DNA from: Candidatus Binatia bacterium
GTDB taxonomy: Bacteria; Desulfobacterota; Binatia; HRBIN30
Reading direction: 5' to 3'
Assembly (NCBI GenBank): GCA_937925685.1
Contig: CALAMI010000015.1
Span: forward strand, 296,911 to 360,910
DNA: 64,000 bases
This document shows positions 9,064-18,565 of the stretch, in pieces; the stretch's first letter is position 1; the number at the start of each line of letters is the position of its first letter. The position numbers and the translations under genes are program-made. The notes under the pieces are model-generated. The model was given only the letters and a program-made list of their open reading frames with translations. It was not told the origin of the DNA and searched no databases.

Positions 9064-10441
9064 CCCTAACAGCCGCCGGATCCGAGATCCACGCTTCCTC
9101 GCTTGGCAAGTTCTGCACCGCGTGGAAACAGGTGCTCATGCCGATGTTTCGCTCGGCCGGGCGATCGCCCGGGCGAATCTTACCCCGCCTGATCGGGCGC
9201 TCGCCGTAAGGCTCGTTTACGGAACTTTGGCCTGGCAACTTTACCTCGAGCACTTGCTTGCGGGTTTCTGCCACCGACCTCTAGCAGCCCTCGATCCGGC
9301 CATTCGCGTCCTTTTGCGGATGGCCCTTTTTCAGATCTGTTTTCTCGACAAAGTACCCACCTTCGCGGCCGTGGATACGTCCGTACAGCTGGCCAAGAGG
9401 CACAAGCATGGCGCAGCGGTTGCCTTCGTCAACGCGGTTCTTCGCCGCGCCGCGCAGGGGTGGAAGGGTGTTCCGCTGCCCGCGCGCGATCGCGACCTCG
9501 CCGGTTATCTCAGCGTTCGATACTCCCATCCACGCTGGCTTGTCGAAGCTTGGCTCGACCAATACGGAGAACGAGAAACCGAGGAATTACTTCGAGCCAA
9601 CAACGAACCCGCTCCCACGGTGCTTCGTGTCAATCGTTTGCGCACAACACGTGAGCATTTGCTCGAGCTTCTGCAGCAAGCTGGCGCCTCAGGCCGACCT
9701 GGCACATACTCGCCAGATGCGGTGATCGTCAGCGGTTTCGACCCAACAAGCCACGCGCTCTACAGGCAGGGCCTTTACTCTGTCCAGGGCGAGGCTGCTC
9801 AGCTCATTAGCTATGTGGTTGCACCTCGACCCGACCAAACCATCTTGGATCTTTGCGCTGCCCCCGGCGGAAAAACGACACACCTCGCCGAATTGATGGG
9901 CAACCGTGGCCAAGTGGTCGCACTAGACATCCGCCCCCGTGGTATCGACCGTGTGCGGCGCGAATGCCAACGCCTAGGCATTGGTATCGTCGAAGCCTGT
10001 TGCGCCGACGTCCGCACGTGGGCTCCACAGACGCAGTCGCTGTTCGACCGGGTGTTGCTCGATGCCCCATGCAGCGGCTTGGGAACCTTGCGCCAGCACC
10101 CCGAAATTCGCTGGCGAAGAACACCCGAATCGGTGCACGCACTGACTCAACTTCAGCGCCAACTTCTGGATCAAGCCGCGTTGTGGGTACGCCCCGGAGG
10201 CCTGCTCGTCTACGCGACCTGCACATTACTCCGTGCAGAAAACGAGGAGATCGTCGAAGATTTTCTCGCCCGGAGAAGAGACTTCGCCTTGACTTCTTTG
10301 GCTGAAATATTGCCCTCAGAGATTCGTGCTCTAATCGATCACCGAGGGATCTTCCGCACGGCCCCACACCGCCAAGGACTCGACGGCTTTTTTGCCACGC
10401 GGTTGCGACGCTCTGGCAACGAAGGTAACGTCGGGACGTGA
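9044..10441 (+). CDS. rsmB: 16S rRNA (cytosine-967 C5)-methyltransferase RsmB
   Basis: An SAM-dependent methyltransferase with an N-terminal NusB-like RNA-binding domain (about residues 1-140) and a C-terminal Rossmann domain. Seen: the SAM loop DLCAAPGGKTTHLAE, the LLDAPCSGLGTLRQHP motif and the catalytic-cysteine motif VYATCTLLRAENEE, as in the RsmB/Sun family. The frame is open upstream to 8930, but that segment (the last part of fmt in another frame) is not family-like; ATG 9044 gives MERLRSDP and a normal length of 465 residues. It overlaps fmt by 20 nt and ends in a GTGA overlap with rpe. Confidence 0.95.
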   Translation: MERLRSDPNSRRIRDPRFLAWQVLHRVETGAHADVSLGRAIARANLTPPDRALAVRLVYGTLAWQLYLEHLLAGFCHRPLAALDPAIRVLLRMALFQICFLDKVPTFAAVDTSVQLAKRHKHGAAVAFVNAVLRRAAQGWKGVPLPARDRDLAGYLSVRYSHPRWLVEAWLDQYGERETEELLRANNEPAPTVLRVNRLRTTREHLLELLQQAGASGRPGTYSPDAVIVSGFDPTSHALYRQGLYSVQGEAAQLISYVVAPRPDQTILDLCAAPGGKTTHLAELMGNRGQVVALDIRPRGIDRVRRECQRLGIGIVEACCADVRTWAPQTQSLFDRVLLDAPCSGLGTLRQHPEIRWRRTPESVHALTQLQRQLLDQAALWVRPGGLLVYATCTLLRAENEEIVEDFLARRRDFALTSLAEILPSEIRALIDHRGIFRTAPHRQGLDGFFATRLRRSGNEGNVGT

Positions 10442-11118
10442 TCCGCATCGCTGCTTCGATCCTTTCCGCAGACTTTGCCCGCCTTGGCGAGGAAGTCAAA
10501 GCGGTCACAGAAGCCGGCGTTGACTGGATTCACCTCGATGTCATGGACGGCCACTTCGTGCCTAATCTGACCATCGGCCCTGATGTGGTCCGAGCGGTCC
10601 GCCGCCACACCCCGTTGCCACTCGACACCCATTTGATGATCGAACACCCCGAACGTTTCGTTGAAGCCTTTGCTGAAGCTGGCAGCGATTATATCTCCAT
10701 CCACGTCGAGGTCGTGGCCGACGTGCTTTCGGTGCTGCAGCGGATTCGCGAGCTGGGGAAACATCCTGCTGTGGTCGTAAATCCCGAGACCCCTTTCGAA
10801 CGCGCTGTACCTTTTCTCGAACATGCCGACATGCTCCTGATCATGAGCGTTCATCCCGGCTTTGCCGCACAGGCCTTCATCCAAAGCACCTTGCACAAAA
10901 TTCGTTCGGCAGCTGAATTCCGAGCCCGGCATGGTCTTGCTTTTCTCATCGAAGTTGACGGCGGCATCAAAGTGCACAACGCCGCCCAAGTAGCAGCCGC
11001 GGGAGCGGACGTTCTCGTGTCCGGCTCTGGCATCTTCGCCACCACCGATTACGCGGCCACCATCATGCAGATGCGCCGCCAAGCTGAACTCGCCGCTCGC
11101 AAGGCGCAGTGGACGTAG
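10438..11118 (+). CDS. rpe: Ribulose-phosphate 3-epimerase
   Basis: A TIM-barrel enzyme that interconverts ribulose-5-phosphate and xylulose-5-phosphate in the pentose phosphate pathway. Signatures are HLDVMDGHFVPNLTIG (metal-ligand His and catalytic Asp), MSVHPGFAAQAF and the phosphate-binding VDGGIKVHNA and GSGIF. The 226-residue length is typical. GTG 10438 overlaps the rsmB stop by 4 nt (GTGA), so translation is probably coupled in def-fmt-rsmB-rpe. Confidence 0.96.
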   Translation: MIRIAASILSADFARLGEEVKAVTEAGVDWIHLDVMDGHFVPNLTIGPDVVRAVRRHTPLPLDTHLMIEHPERFVEAFAEAGSDYISIHVEVVADVLSVLQRIRELGKHPAVVVNPETPFERAVPFLEHADMLLIMSVHPGFAAQAFIQSTLHKIRSAAEFRARHGLAFLIEVDGGIKVHNAAQVAAAGADVLVSGSGIFATTDYAATIMQMRRQAELAARKAQWT

Positions 11119-11691
11119 ACAGCTGGACAAGTTACCAGCAAGGCCTGAGTTTTTCGGGCGCCTGCGCCCAGGACAAGGCCAATTCTACCCCCGACGTAGC
11201 TGCACAAACGCAACGACCGGCGACACACGGGCGCTTTGACCGAGCTCAGGAGGCCGGGCGGTTATCCGACCGGAGAAAAAGGGGGAAACACCGGCTCCGG
11301 AGACCTGAGCAGTACCCAGGAGAAGCGACGGTCCAGAGCTTCGCATGGTCAGTTGACCCGTGGAGCCCCTGAACGCTGGCAAACAGGGATTCCGCCCCGA
11401 GAAACGGCACCAAAATCGCCGTTGCCTCCCCGGCAACTGCTGCCGTTTCCATGGCGGTCACGATTTCCTTCCGATGCCGGTGGGCCGTGCTTCATCCTTG
11501 CACCGCGCCGTCGACAATGAGTGTGCGAGACGGTTCAACCACTGGTTTCACTCCAGGTCGCGGCACGGTCCGTGATGTCCGCTAGTTTTTCCCCGCTGGC
11601 GATCACCGTGCGCGCCCTATCGTTGCAAATTCCCACTTCTGTGTTATGAGGGCGGGTCGTTCTGCTTCGCCGGTTGGGAAACGCACTTCGG
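11119..11691. other. Intergenic region between rpe and tRNA-Pro
   Basis: About 570 nt without a supported gene. The short open frames have no motif or ribosome-binding site. The last 70 nt hold a likely promoter for the tRNA (annotated separately). No clear T-tract terminator for rpe was found. Confidence 0.5.
11623..11650 (+). promoter_or_regulatory. Putative sigma-70 type promoter for tRNA-Pro
   Basis: TTGCAA (11623-11628) and TATGAG (11645-11650) are separated by 16 nt and lie about 40 nt upstream of the mature tRNA 5' end. They match -35 and -10 boxes in part (4 of 6 bases each or better). Inference from position and similarity only. Confidence 0.5.
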
Positions 11692-11768
11692 CGGGGTGTA
11701 GCTCAGACTGGTAGAGCGCACGGTTCGGGACCGTGAGGTCGCTGGTTCAAGTCCAGTCACCCCGACCA
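11692..11768 (+). tRNA. tRNA-Pro (anticodon CGG)
   Basis: The cloverleaf can be folded by eye: acceptor CGGGGTG pairs with CACCCCG; the D stem is GCTC/GAGC; the anticodon stem CACGG/CCGTG encloses loop TTCGGGA, giving anticodon CGG; the T arm is CTGG-TTCAAGT-CCAG. The discriminator A is followed by an encoded CCA (11766-11768). It reads CCG codons. The next gene starts only about 45 nt downstream with no terminator between. Confidence 0.97.
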
Positions 11769-11812
11769 CTGCTGATTGCGCTTTTGTCCCCTCGTCATGG
11801 GTGACCACACGA

Positions 11813-12862
11813 ATGACCGTTAACGCAGTGTCGGAACGACGCCTCCAATGGATTCAGCGGGCAATCGTCGGCATCTTGGCATGGGGCATGACTGTGTTGA
11901 CCCTGAGCCTCGCAGCGCCTCATACAGCCCTCGGACGAACGGCCATCGTCACCGGAACCGAGTGGGTGTTTATTCGGCGTGGACCCGGAAACCAGTTCCC
12001 GCCTTTCGCTCGAATCCCTAGTGGCAGCACCGTCGAGGTCCAGGAGGTCCGAGCCGACTGGGCGCAGATCATTACGGCTAGTGGACAGGTGGGCTTTATC
12101 CACGTGCGATTTCTTTCCTTCCCCGATGAACCTACCAACCAAGGTTTGCCGTCTCCGTCGCGGTCTACGTTCCCTGGCGCGGCCCACAGCCCAGTCGCAA
12201 CGGCTACGCCCCAGGGCCTCCCCGGTTTCACTGTGACGGCACCTTCAGCCCCGAGCCCAACTCTGGGTAGATCACCGACGTCCACCCGCACACCAAGGGC
12301 GACCCGCACCCTTCCACCCACTGGCACGCGCACGCCCACACGCAGCCATACTCCAACGCGCTCGCCAACCCCAACCCGCAGTTTTAGCCCAGCACGGACT
12401 CCAAGCCCGACCCCACCGAGGGAAACCACGCCGCCAGTGGGTAGTGCAGCTCCCTTCGGGCGTGCGACTCCCCTGACCGTGACACCAAGCCGCCCCGATG
12501 AGGCAACCCAGCGACTCCACGAAATCGAAGCTGAGCTACTGGCCACTCGCCAAGAGTTGGAACGTTGTCGCCAACAAACGCCGGGCCCGTCATTGGCTAG
12601 TTGCCCTCAAGAGCTTCGTGAGGAACTCATCCGACTCCGCTCTGCCATTGAACGCAAGGCTCCCGCTGACAAGGCTCCGAACCCGTTCGGAGAGACAGCG
12701 AGCGGAGCACCTGGACCTGCGAACTCTTCGGTCGATGATCACGTCGTCACACCGCTCGCGGTCTTTCTGGGCCTCGTGGGGCTTGCCATCGGATGGTTAT
12801 CTGGCACCCGCTATGGGCGGAGAACTGAACGTATGCGGCGATGGCGCTTGCAAGTCAAATGA
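11813..12862 (+). CDS. SH3-domain membrane protein with Thr/Pro-rich linker
   Basis: A probable envelope protein of unknown role. Order: an N-terminal signal sequence or anchor ending near AAPHTALG; a bacterial SH3 domain (about residues 45-105, with the VFIRRGPG and VEVQEVRADWAQI stretches); a low-complexity Thr/Pro/Ser/Arg linker of roughly 130 residues with repeated TPTRS-like units; a short coiled coil around ELLATRQELERC; and a C-terminal membrane helix (VFLGLVGLAIGW) followed by a basic tail. SH3, coiled coil and C-terminal helix in this order recall the TIGR04211/YgiM type, but the linker is unusual. ATG 11813 is preferred over GTG 11801 because GGGTGA lies just upstream. The end overlaps plsY. 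Confidence 0.75.
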   Translation: MTVNAVSERRLQWIQRAIVGILAWGMTVLTLSLAAPHTALGRTAIVTGTEWVFIRRGPGNQFPPFARIPSGSTVEVQEVRADWAQIITASGQVGFIHVRFLSFPDEPTNQGLPSPSRSTFPGAAHSPVATATPQGLPGFTVTAPSAPSPTLGRSPTSTRTPRATRTLPPTGTRTPTRSHTPTRSPTPTRSFSPARTPSPTPPRETTPPVGSAAPFGRATPLTVTPSRPDEATQRLHEIEAELLATRQELERCRQQTPGPSLASCPQELREELIRLRSAIERKAPADKAPNPFGETASGAPGPANSSVDDHVVTPLAVFLGLVGLAIGWLSGTRYGRRTERMRRWRLQVK

Positions 12863-13452
12863 CCGCAGCGGTTATCGCATTTGCGGTCGGCTTTGCATGC
12901 GGGAGTGTGCCGTTTGGTTGGCTCCTTGGCCGCTCCCGAGGTGTTGACGTGCGACGCCTCGGGAGCGGCAACATTGGAGCAACCAACGTAGCTCGCACTC
13001 TGGGCTGGTGGCCCGGGCTCTTGACCCTGCTTGCCGACGCCACCAAGGGAGCTGCTCCAACCATCCTAGCCCAGAGCACGGATTCCCTTGCATGGAGCGC
13101 AGCCCCAGCCGCCCTCGGGGCAGTATGTGGCCACATTTTCAGCCCCTTCGTCGGCTTGAGAGGCGGAAAGGGAGTGGCCACGGCTGCAGGAGCCATGCTC
13201 GTACTGGCTCCCGGACCCACCCTCATCGCGGCCGCCGTTTTCGGTTTGACACTTTACTTTTCCGGCTATGTATCGGTTGGGTCGCTCGCCGCTGCTACGT
13301 CACTACCTGTTCTCTGCTGGCTTTGGGGAACGCAAGACAACCGCGTAGCAGTCGCACTGCTCATGGCAGCACTGATCTGGTTTAGACATCAAGACAATCT
13401 TCGTCGCCTTGCCCACGGTACCGAGCCGAGGCTTTCGTTCCGACGCCACTAA
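12859..13452 (+). CDS. plsY: Acyl-phosphate:glycerol-3-phosphate acyltransferase PlsY
   Basis: An inner-membrane enzyme that makes lysophosphatidate from acyl-phosphate and glycerol-3-phosphate, the first step of phospholipid synthesis. The three loop motifs are intact: GSVPFGWLLGR, GSGNIGATNVAR (Ser/Asn/Arg active-site loop) and GHIFSPFVGLRGGKGVATAAG. Five hydrophobic segments and about 197 residues fit the family. ATG 12859 overlaps the stop of the SH3 gene (ATGA), which suggests coupling; ATG 12841 in the same frame is the alternative. A dyad (GTGCC at 13454-13458 with GGCAC at 13481-13485) follows the stop but lacks a T tract. Confidence 0.94.
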   Translation: MTAAVIAFAVGFACGSVPFGWLLGRSRGVDVRRLGSGNIGATNVARTLGWWPGLLTLLADATKGAAPTILAQSTDSLAWSAAPAALGAVCGHIFSPFVGLRGGKGVATAAGAMLVLAPGPTLIAAAVFGLTLYFSGYVSVGSLAAATSLPVLCWLWGTQDNRVAVALLMAALIWFRHQDNLRRLAHGTEPRLSFRRH

Positions 13453-13566
13453 GGTGCCGAGAGACCCTGTCTCGTTGTTAGGCACTGCCCACTCATTAAG
13501 CAGCAGTGACCGTACCTACAGTCGCAAATGGACGGCGCGCTTGTTGTATTACTTTTTGCGCCGCTT

Positions 13567-13582
13567 TGGCCCTTTCCTTGCA
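13567..13582 (+). promoter_or_regulatory. Sigma-54 (-24/-12) promoter for amt-glnK
   Basis: TGGCCC, 5 nt, TTGCA matches the sigma-54 consensus TGGCAC-N5-TTGCW at 10 of 11 defined positions, with the invariant GG and GC correctly spaced. Transcription would start near 13594, leaving a leader of about 40 nt before ATG 13636. It lies upstream of an ammonium transporter/PII pair, a classical NtrC/RpoN target. No clear NtrC site was seen. Confidence 0.8.
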
Positions 13583-13635
13583 GCTTCAGCATCGACCAGC
13601 TCTGTCCGGCACTAAGCGAGGTAAGAGGAGAGGAC

Positions 13636-14952
13636 ATGCGGGATCAGCGATGGAAACTGGTGGTTTTAACCCTAATCGCTAACGGGTTTGGTGGTACTTT
13701 CCCGAAAGTTTTGCAGGCTGAGACCATTCAGGTGGATTCGGGAGATACCGCTTGGGTTCTCACAGCCTCGGCGCTCGTCCTCATGATGACGTTACCTGGG
13801 CTCGCCCTATTTTATGGAGGGTTGGTTCGCGCCAAGAATGTGCTCAACGTTTTGATGCAGTGTTACATCTCAGCCGGCATCGTCGGGCTCTTGTGGATTT
13901 TACTTGGCTACAGCCTGGCGTTCAGCGGTGGTGGTTTGTTCATCGGTGACTTGGCGAAAATCGGCCTTCTTGGGGTGACGATTGACTCCACGGTTGAGAA
14001 CTTCGCCACGCCTCCGCGACATATCCCCGAGTATGTGTACGCCATGTTTCAAGCCATGTTCGCGGTCATTACGCCGGCGTTGATCCTGGGCGCCATTGTC
14101 GAGCGGATGCGGTTCAGCGCTTGGGTATTGTTCCTCACCTTTTGGTTCCTGTTCGTTTATTGCCCGATCGCACACATGGTGTGGAGTGCAGAGGGCTGGA
14201 TTTTCCGCTCTGGCGCTATCGATTTCGCTGGGGGTCTGGTCGTCCACATGTCGAGTGGGTTTTCCGCTCTGGCGGCTGCTATCGTACTGGGCGCCCGTCG
14301 CGGTTACGGACGCGAATCGCTGCCACCCCACAATCTACCGCTGTGCCTAACAGGGGCTAGCCTCTTGTGGACCGGGTGGTTTGGTTTTAACGCAGGTAGT
14401 GCACTGAGCGCCAGCGGGCTTGCTGCCCTCGCCTTCACCAACACCAATACCGCAACCGCCACCGCAGTAGTTGCGTGGGTACTTTTGGAATGGCTTCACC
14501 GGGGTAAACCTACGGCCCTGGGCGCGGCTACCGCAGCGGTAGCCGGTCTGGTGGCCATCACCCCGGCATGCGGGAACGTCAGCCCCTTGGGAGCAATTGC
14601 CGTCGGTGGCGGGGTCACCCTCATTTCTTACTTCGCTCTCACTTGGCTCAAACCGAAGCTGGGATACGACGATTCCCTGGATGTCTTCGGGGTGCACGGC
14701 CTCGGCGGCGCCTGGGGGGCGCTCGCCTCAGGGATTTTCGCCAGCTCGCTCGGTAGCGGCATCGAGAGTCACTGGCAGCAAATCGGCGTTCAAATGCGGG
14801 GGATTGTGTTCGTGGCCGTGTTCGCTCCCGTCATGACGCTCATCCTTCTGGGGATCGCCCGTTTGATCTTGGGGTCCCTCCGAGTGGCTGACGAAGAAGA
14901 GGTTGAGGGGCTGGACTTCTCCCAGCATGGCGAGAGTGCCTACACAGTGTAG
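13636..14952 (+). CDS. amt: Ammonium transporter Amt
   Basis: A trimeric inner-membrane NH4+/NH3 channel. It has an N-terminal signal-like segment, then 11 predicted helices. Family motifs: PGLALFYGGLVRAKN, the pore histidine in DFAGGLVVHMSSG, the WFGFNAGSA and NTNTATA stretches, and the second pore histidine in DVFGVHGLGG, so the twin-His pair is intact. Start choice: the frame opens at 13528, but the sigma-54 promoter at 13567-13582 lies inside that extension and AAGAGGAGAG immediately precedes ATG 13636. It is followed 84 nt later by its PII regulator, the usual amt-glnK pairing. Confidence 0.96.
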   Translation: MRDQRWKLVVLTLIANGFGGTFPKVLQAETIQVDSGDTAWVLTASALVLMMTLPGLALFYGGLVRAKNVLNVLMQCYISAGIVGLLWILLGYSLAFSGGGLFIGDLAKIGLLGVTIDSTVENFATPPRHIPEYVYAMFQAMFAVITPALILGAIVERMRFSAWVLFLTFWFLFVYCPIAHMVWSAEGWIFRSGAIDFAGGLVVHMSSGFSALAAAIVLGARRGYGRESLPPHNLPLCLTGASLLWTGWFGFNAGSALSASGLAALAFTNTNTATATAVVAWVLLEWLHRGKPTALGAATAAVAGLVAITPACGNVSPLGAIAVGGGVTLISYFALTWLKPKLGYDDSLDVFGVHGLGGAWGALASGIFASSLGSGIESHWQQIGVQMRGIVFVAVFAPVMTLILLGIARLILGSLRVADEEEVEGLDFSQHGESAYTV

Positions 14953-14991
14953 ATCTGCCAAACTTTACAGGTGCGCAGCGCTGACGTATGA

Positions 14992-15375
<384 letters not shown>

Positions 15376-15390
15376 GTCGAGAGGATACTT

Positions 15391-15408
15391 CTGCCACAGG
15401 GCAGTTTT
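15391..15408 (+). terminator. Weak terminator or attenuator between glnK and glnA
   Basis: CTGCC-ACAG-GGCAG followed by TTTT. The stem is only 5 bp, so it could at most give partial termination, allowing different glnK and glnA levels. Confidence 0.3.
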
Positions 15409-15452
15409 AGTCTATCTCAACCTACAAAAACAAAAGGAGGAGGAAAAACGGC

Positions 15453-16865
15453 ATGACACCGAAAGAGGTGGTCAAGTTTGCCAAAGAAAAAAAAGTGACC
15501 ATGGTCGACCTGAAGTTCAACGACTTCTTGGGAATCTGGCAGCACTTCACCATTCCGGTGAGCGAGCTTGACGAAAAACTTTTCGAGGAAGGCGCTGGTT
15601 TCGACGGATCTTCGATCCGAGGCTGGCAGCCGATTCACGCAAGCGACATGCTTGTGGTTCCCGACCCGACCACCGCGGTGATCGACCCGTTTTTCGAGGA
15701 GCCTACCCTTTCCCTCATTGGCAATATTGTCGATCCGCTCACCAAGGAGGACTACTCCCGCGACCCTCGCAACATCGCCCGCAAAGCCGAAGCATACCTG
15801 AAGTCCACAGGGATTGGCGATGTGGCGTACTTCGGACCCGAGCCCGAATTTTTCGTCTTTGATGACATTCGTTATGCGCAAAACCAGCACTCTGGCTTTT
15901 ATTTCCTCGACTCGGTCGAGGGGCAATGGAATACCGGTCGGGAAGAGAATCCCAACCTTGGCTACAAGCCACGGTACAAGGAAGGGTACTTCCCTGTCCC
16001 CCCGACGGACAGCCAACAGGACCTGCGCTCCGAAATGGTGCGGGTGATGGAGGAAGTGGGCTTACGCGTGGAGAAGCACCATCATGAAGTCGCCACTGCT
16101 GGACAAGCAGAAATCGATCTCCGCTTTTTGCCGCTCGTCAGGATGGCCGACGCCCTCAACTGGTACAAATACATCGTGAAAAACGTCGCACGCCGCCACG
16201 GAAAAACGGTAACGTTCATGCCCAAGCCTATTTTCGGTGACAATGGCTCCGGGATGCACACACACCAAAGCGTGTGGAAAGGGGAAACCCCCTTGTTCGC
16301 CGGTGATCGCTATGGTGGCCTTAGCGAACTGGCCATGCACTACATCGGTGGCATCCTCAAGCACGCCCCGGCGTTAGCCGCGTTTACCAACCCCACCACG
16401 AACAGCTACCGGCGGCTCGTGCCCGGATTCGAAGCCCCCGTCAACCTTGCCTACTCCAGCCGCAACCGTTCCGCGGCCGTGCGCATTCCCATGTACAGCC
16501 CAAGTCCGAAGGCCAAGCGCATCGAGGTTCGCTTCCCCGATCCAACGGCAAACGGCTACCTTGCCTTTGCTGCCATGCTCATGGCTGGGCTCGATGGCAT
16601 CCAAAAGCGCATGTCCCCCGGCGATCCCCTGGACAAGGACATTTACTCCCTGACCCCGGAAGAGCTAAAGGACGTGCCAAGTATGCCTGCAAGCCTGGAA
16701 GAAGCCTTGGAGAATCTTAAAAAAGACCATGAGTTCTTGCTGCAGGGCGACGTCTTCACCGAGGACGTGATTGAAACCTGGATCGAGTACAAAATGGCGA
16801 ACGAAGTCAACGCCATGCGGTTGCGGCCTCATCCCTGGGAGTTCGCTTTGTATTTCGATTCCTGA
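15453..16865 (+). CDS. glnA: Type I glutamine synthetase
   Basis: Forms glutamine from glutamate, NH4+ and ATP as a dodecamer. Seen: the N-terminal DGSSIRGW loop (starting near residue 51), metal-ligand [10 protein letters not shown], the ATP-site region [33 protein letters not shown] and [10 protein letters not shown]. The adenylylation tyrosine is present in [10 protein letters not shown], so GlnE-type control is possible. The length of 470 residues is that of the GSI-beta form. AAAGGAGGAGG sits before ATG 15453. It is the last gene of the amt-glnK-glnA module, followed by a strong terminator. Confidence 0.97.
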   Translation: MTPKEVVKFAKEKKVTMVDLKFNDFLGIWQHFTIPVSELDEKLFEEGAGFDGSSIRGWQPIHASDMLVVPDPTTAVIDPFFEEPTLSLIGNIVDPLTKEDYSRDPRNIARKAEAYLKSTGIGDVAYFGPEPEFFVFDDIRYAQNQHSGFYFLDSVEGQWNTGREENPNLGYKPRYKEGYFPVPPTDSQQDLRSEMVRVMEEVGLRVEKHHHEVATAGQAEIDLRFLPLVRMADALNWYKYIVKNVARRHGKTVTFMPKPIFGDNGSGMHTHQSVWKGETPLFAGDRYGGLSELAMHYIGGILKHAPALAAFTNPTTNSYRRLVPGFEAPVNLAYSSRNRSAAVRIPMYSPSPKAKRIEVRFPDPTANGYLAFAAMLMAGLDGIQKRMSPGDPLDKDIYSLTPEELKDVPSMPASLEEALENLKKDHEFLLQGDVFTEDVIETWIEYKMANEVNAMRLRPHPWEFALYFDS

Positions 16866-16890
16866 TGCGCGCAAGCCGCTAAAAACCCGA

Positions 16891-16927
16891 GGGGGCGGAA
16901 GAGATGACTTCCGCCCCCTTTTTCTTT
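16891..16927 (+). terminator. Rho-independent terminator after glnA
   Basis: A perfect 11-bp stem, GGGGGCGGAAG (16891-16901) with CTTCCGCCCCC (16908-16918), has a 6-nt loop and is followed by TTTTTCTTT. It ends the nitrogen module and separates it from the convergent aldehyde dehydrogenase gene. Confidence 0.95.
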
Positions 16928-16947
16928 GCACAATGTTCTGCCGCGGT

Positions 16948-18384
16948 TCAGCGGCCGTGTCGAAGCAAGAAGTCGATCACCCGCCGGTGCCACGTCCGAT
17001 AGGGTGGATACATCAAGCGCAGCAAGGAAACACGTGGTGCCTCGAACACTGGTCGTAACTTGCTGAACTCCAAGAATCCCTCATATGCATGATACTGCCC
17101 CATGCCGCTGGCCCCGATGCCCCCAAAAGGCAAATCGTGCTGCGCCACATGCAGTACCACATGGTTGACGGTGACCCCACCAGAGACCGTGGAAAAAAGC
17201 ACCTTGTCTTTTTTCGCTCGGTCGTTGGTGAAAATGTAAAGTCCCAAGGGACGATCGCGTTCGTTGATATAGGCGACCACCTCATCGAGATCGTTATACG
17301 TTTTCACTGGGAACAACGGACCAAAGATCTCTTCTTGCATGATCACCATATCGTCCGTTGGGTCGAGCACCAATGTCGGAGGAATCTTTCGCAGATGGTC
17401 GTTAAACTTCGCTTGCGGAACCAAGGGCACGATTTTCGCCCCTTTTCGTTCGGCATCTTCCAGCGTGGCCCGCAAGCGGCGGTAGGAGCGATCGTCGATT
17501 ACGGAAGTGTACGACTCCTGCTCGGGATCCGGGTAACGGTAGCTCATAATGTTTTTGGCCAATTCGACAAATGCATCCCGCTGTTTCGTCGGTACGAACA
17601 AATAATCCGGCGCTAAACAGGTTTGGCCCGCATTAATGTACTTCCCGTACAAAATCCGCTCGGCGGCCTCTCGCAAGTCAAAATCCTCGCAGATGATCGT
17701 TGGCGATTTACCGCCCAGTTCGAGGGTTACCGGGGTCAGATGTTCCGCGGCGTTGCGCATAACAGTTTTGCCCGCGTCGGCAGAGCCAGTGAAAATCAAA
17801 TGATCGAACGGCAGGGTGGAGAACTCCTGCGGCCGTACCCCGGGCAAAATGGCCACGGTATCTTCCGGGAAAACCGCACGAAACTTTTCCGCTAGCAAGC
17901 GGCATACGGTCTGCGAGTTGCTCGCCATTTTGATCATCGCCCGATTTCCAGCCGCTAGCACACTGGTGAGCGGGCTTACGGTAAGAAAAACCGGATAGTT
18001 CCACGGTGAGATAATCCCCACGACGCCCTTGGGCTGGGGTATCACCCAGTTTCTCCCCGGAAAGAACATGGGCGACACTTTTCGCCTCTGCGGGCGCATC
18101 CACTTTTTCAGCATCTTCCGCGTGTATCGGATACCGTCCACGCAACCAAAGAGTTCGAGCATCTTGGTCTCTTCCGCGCAGCGGTGTCCGAAGTCCTGGC
18201 GCACAGCGTCGGCTATCGCGTCGGCATGATCGAGCAAGATCCGTTCGAGCTTTCGAAGGTTTTCCAGCCGCTCTTCCAAACTCGGATACGGCTGCCGTAA
18301 AAACGCTTGCCGCTGTGCGAGGAAGATCCTCTGCGCGACGGTTTCGACGACTTCGAGCTTACGAAGCTGTGCTGTTTGCGCCAT
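16948..18384 (-). CDS. NAD(P)-dependent aldehyde dehydrogenase (class 3 / coniferyl-type)
   Basis: Oxidises an aldehyde to the acid. Family signatures: PWNYPVFLTVSPL with the cofactor-site Asn, FTGSADAGKTVM, catalytic Glu in LELGGKSPT and nucleophilic Cys in NAGQTCLAPDY. The overall pattern, including RRKVSPMFFPGRNWVIPQPKG and a C-terminal tail with 'RVIDFLLRHGR', is that of membrane-associated class 3 and coniferyl aldehyde dehydrogenases. The C-terminal hydrophobic/aromatic segment may associate with the membrane. AAGGAGG is located just upstream of ATG 18384. The substrate cannot be read from the sequence; a monocistronic position gives no further clue. Confidence 0.93.
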   Translation of the reverse strand: MAQTAQLRKLEVVETVAQRIFLAQRQAFLRQPYPSLEERLENLRKLERILLDHADAIADAVRQDFGHRCAEETKMLELFGCVDGIRYTRKMLKKWMRPQRRKVSPMFFPGRNWVIPQPKGVVGIISPWNYPVFLTVSPLTSVLAAGNRAMIKMASNSQTVCRLLAEKFRAVFPEDTVAILPGVRPQEFSTLPFDHLIFTGSADAGKTVMRNAAEHLTPVTLELGGKSPTIICEDFDLREAAERILYGKYINAGQTCLAPDYLFVPTKQRDAFVELAKNIMSYRYPDPEQESYTSVIDDRSYRRLRATLEDAERKGAKIVPLVPQAKFNDHLRKIPPTLVLDPTDDMVIMQEEIFGPLFPVKTYNDLDEVVAYINERDRPLGLYIFTNDRAKKDKVLFSTVSGGVTVNHVVLHVAQHDLPFGGIGASGMGQYHAYEGFLEFSKLRPVFEAPRVSLLRLMYPPYRTWHRRVIDFLLRHGR

Positions 18385-18456
18385 GGCTTGCCTCCTTGCT
18401 CACAGCCGCCGAGCTTTGCTGGCGGGGCTAAACGCTGACGGGTTCATTGCACTGGT

Positions 18457-18472
18457 CTTGCGTTGACGCAAG
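18457..18472. repeat. Perfect hairpin in the ALDH leader/lspA downstream gap
   Basis: CTTGCG-TTGA-CGCAAG, a 6-bp perfect inverted repeat in the 181-nt gap between lspA and the aldehyde dehydrogenase. It has no T tract on either strand; it could be an operator or part of a leader structure. Confidence 0.3.
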
Positions 18473-18565
18473 CGGCCCGGCCTTGCTCGACCGGCACGAG
18501 CATCCTCCGCCCGCACCCGAGTGCCAGACCCCGATGCCTCGCGAACTCACGAGCGCAACCAAACC

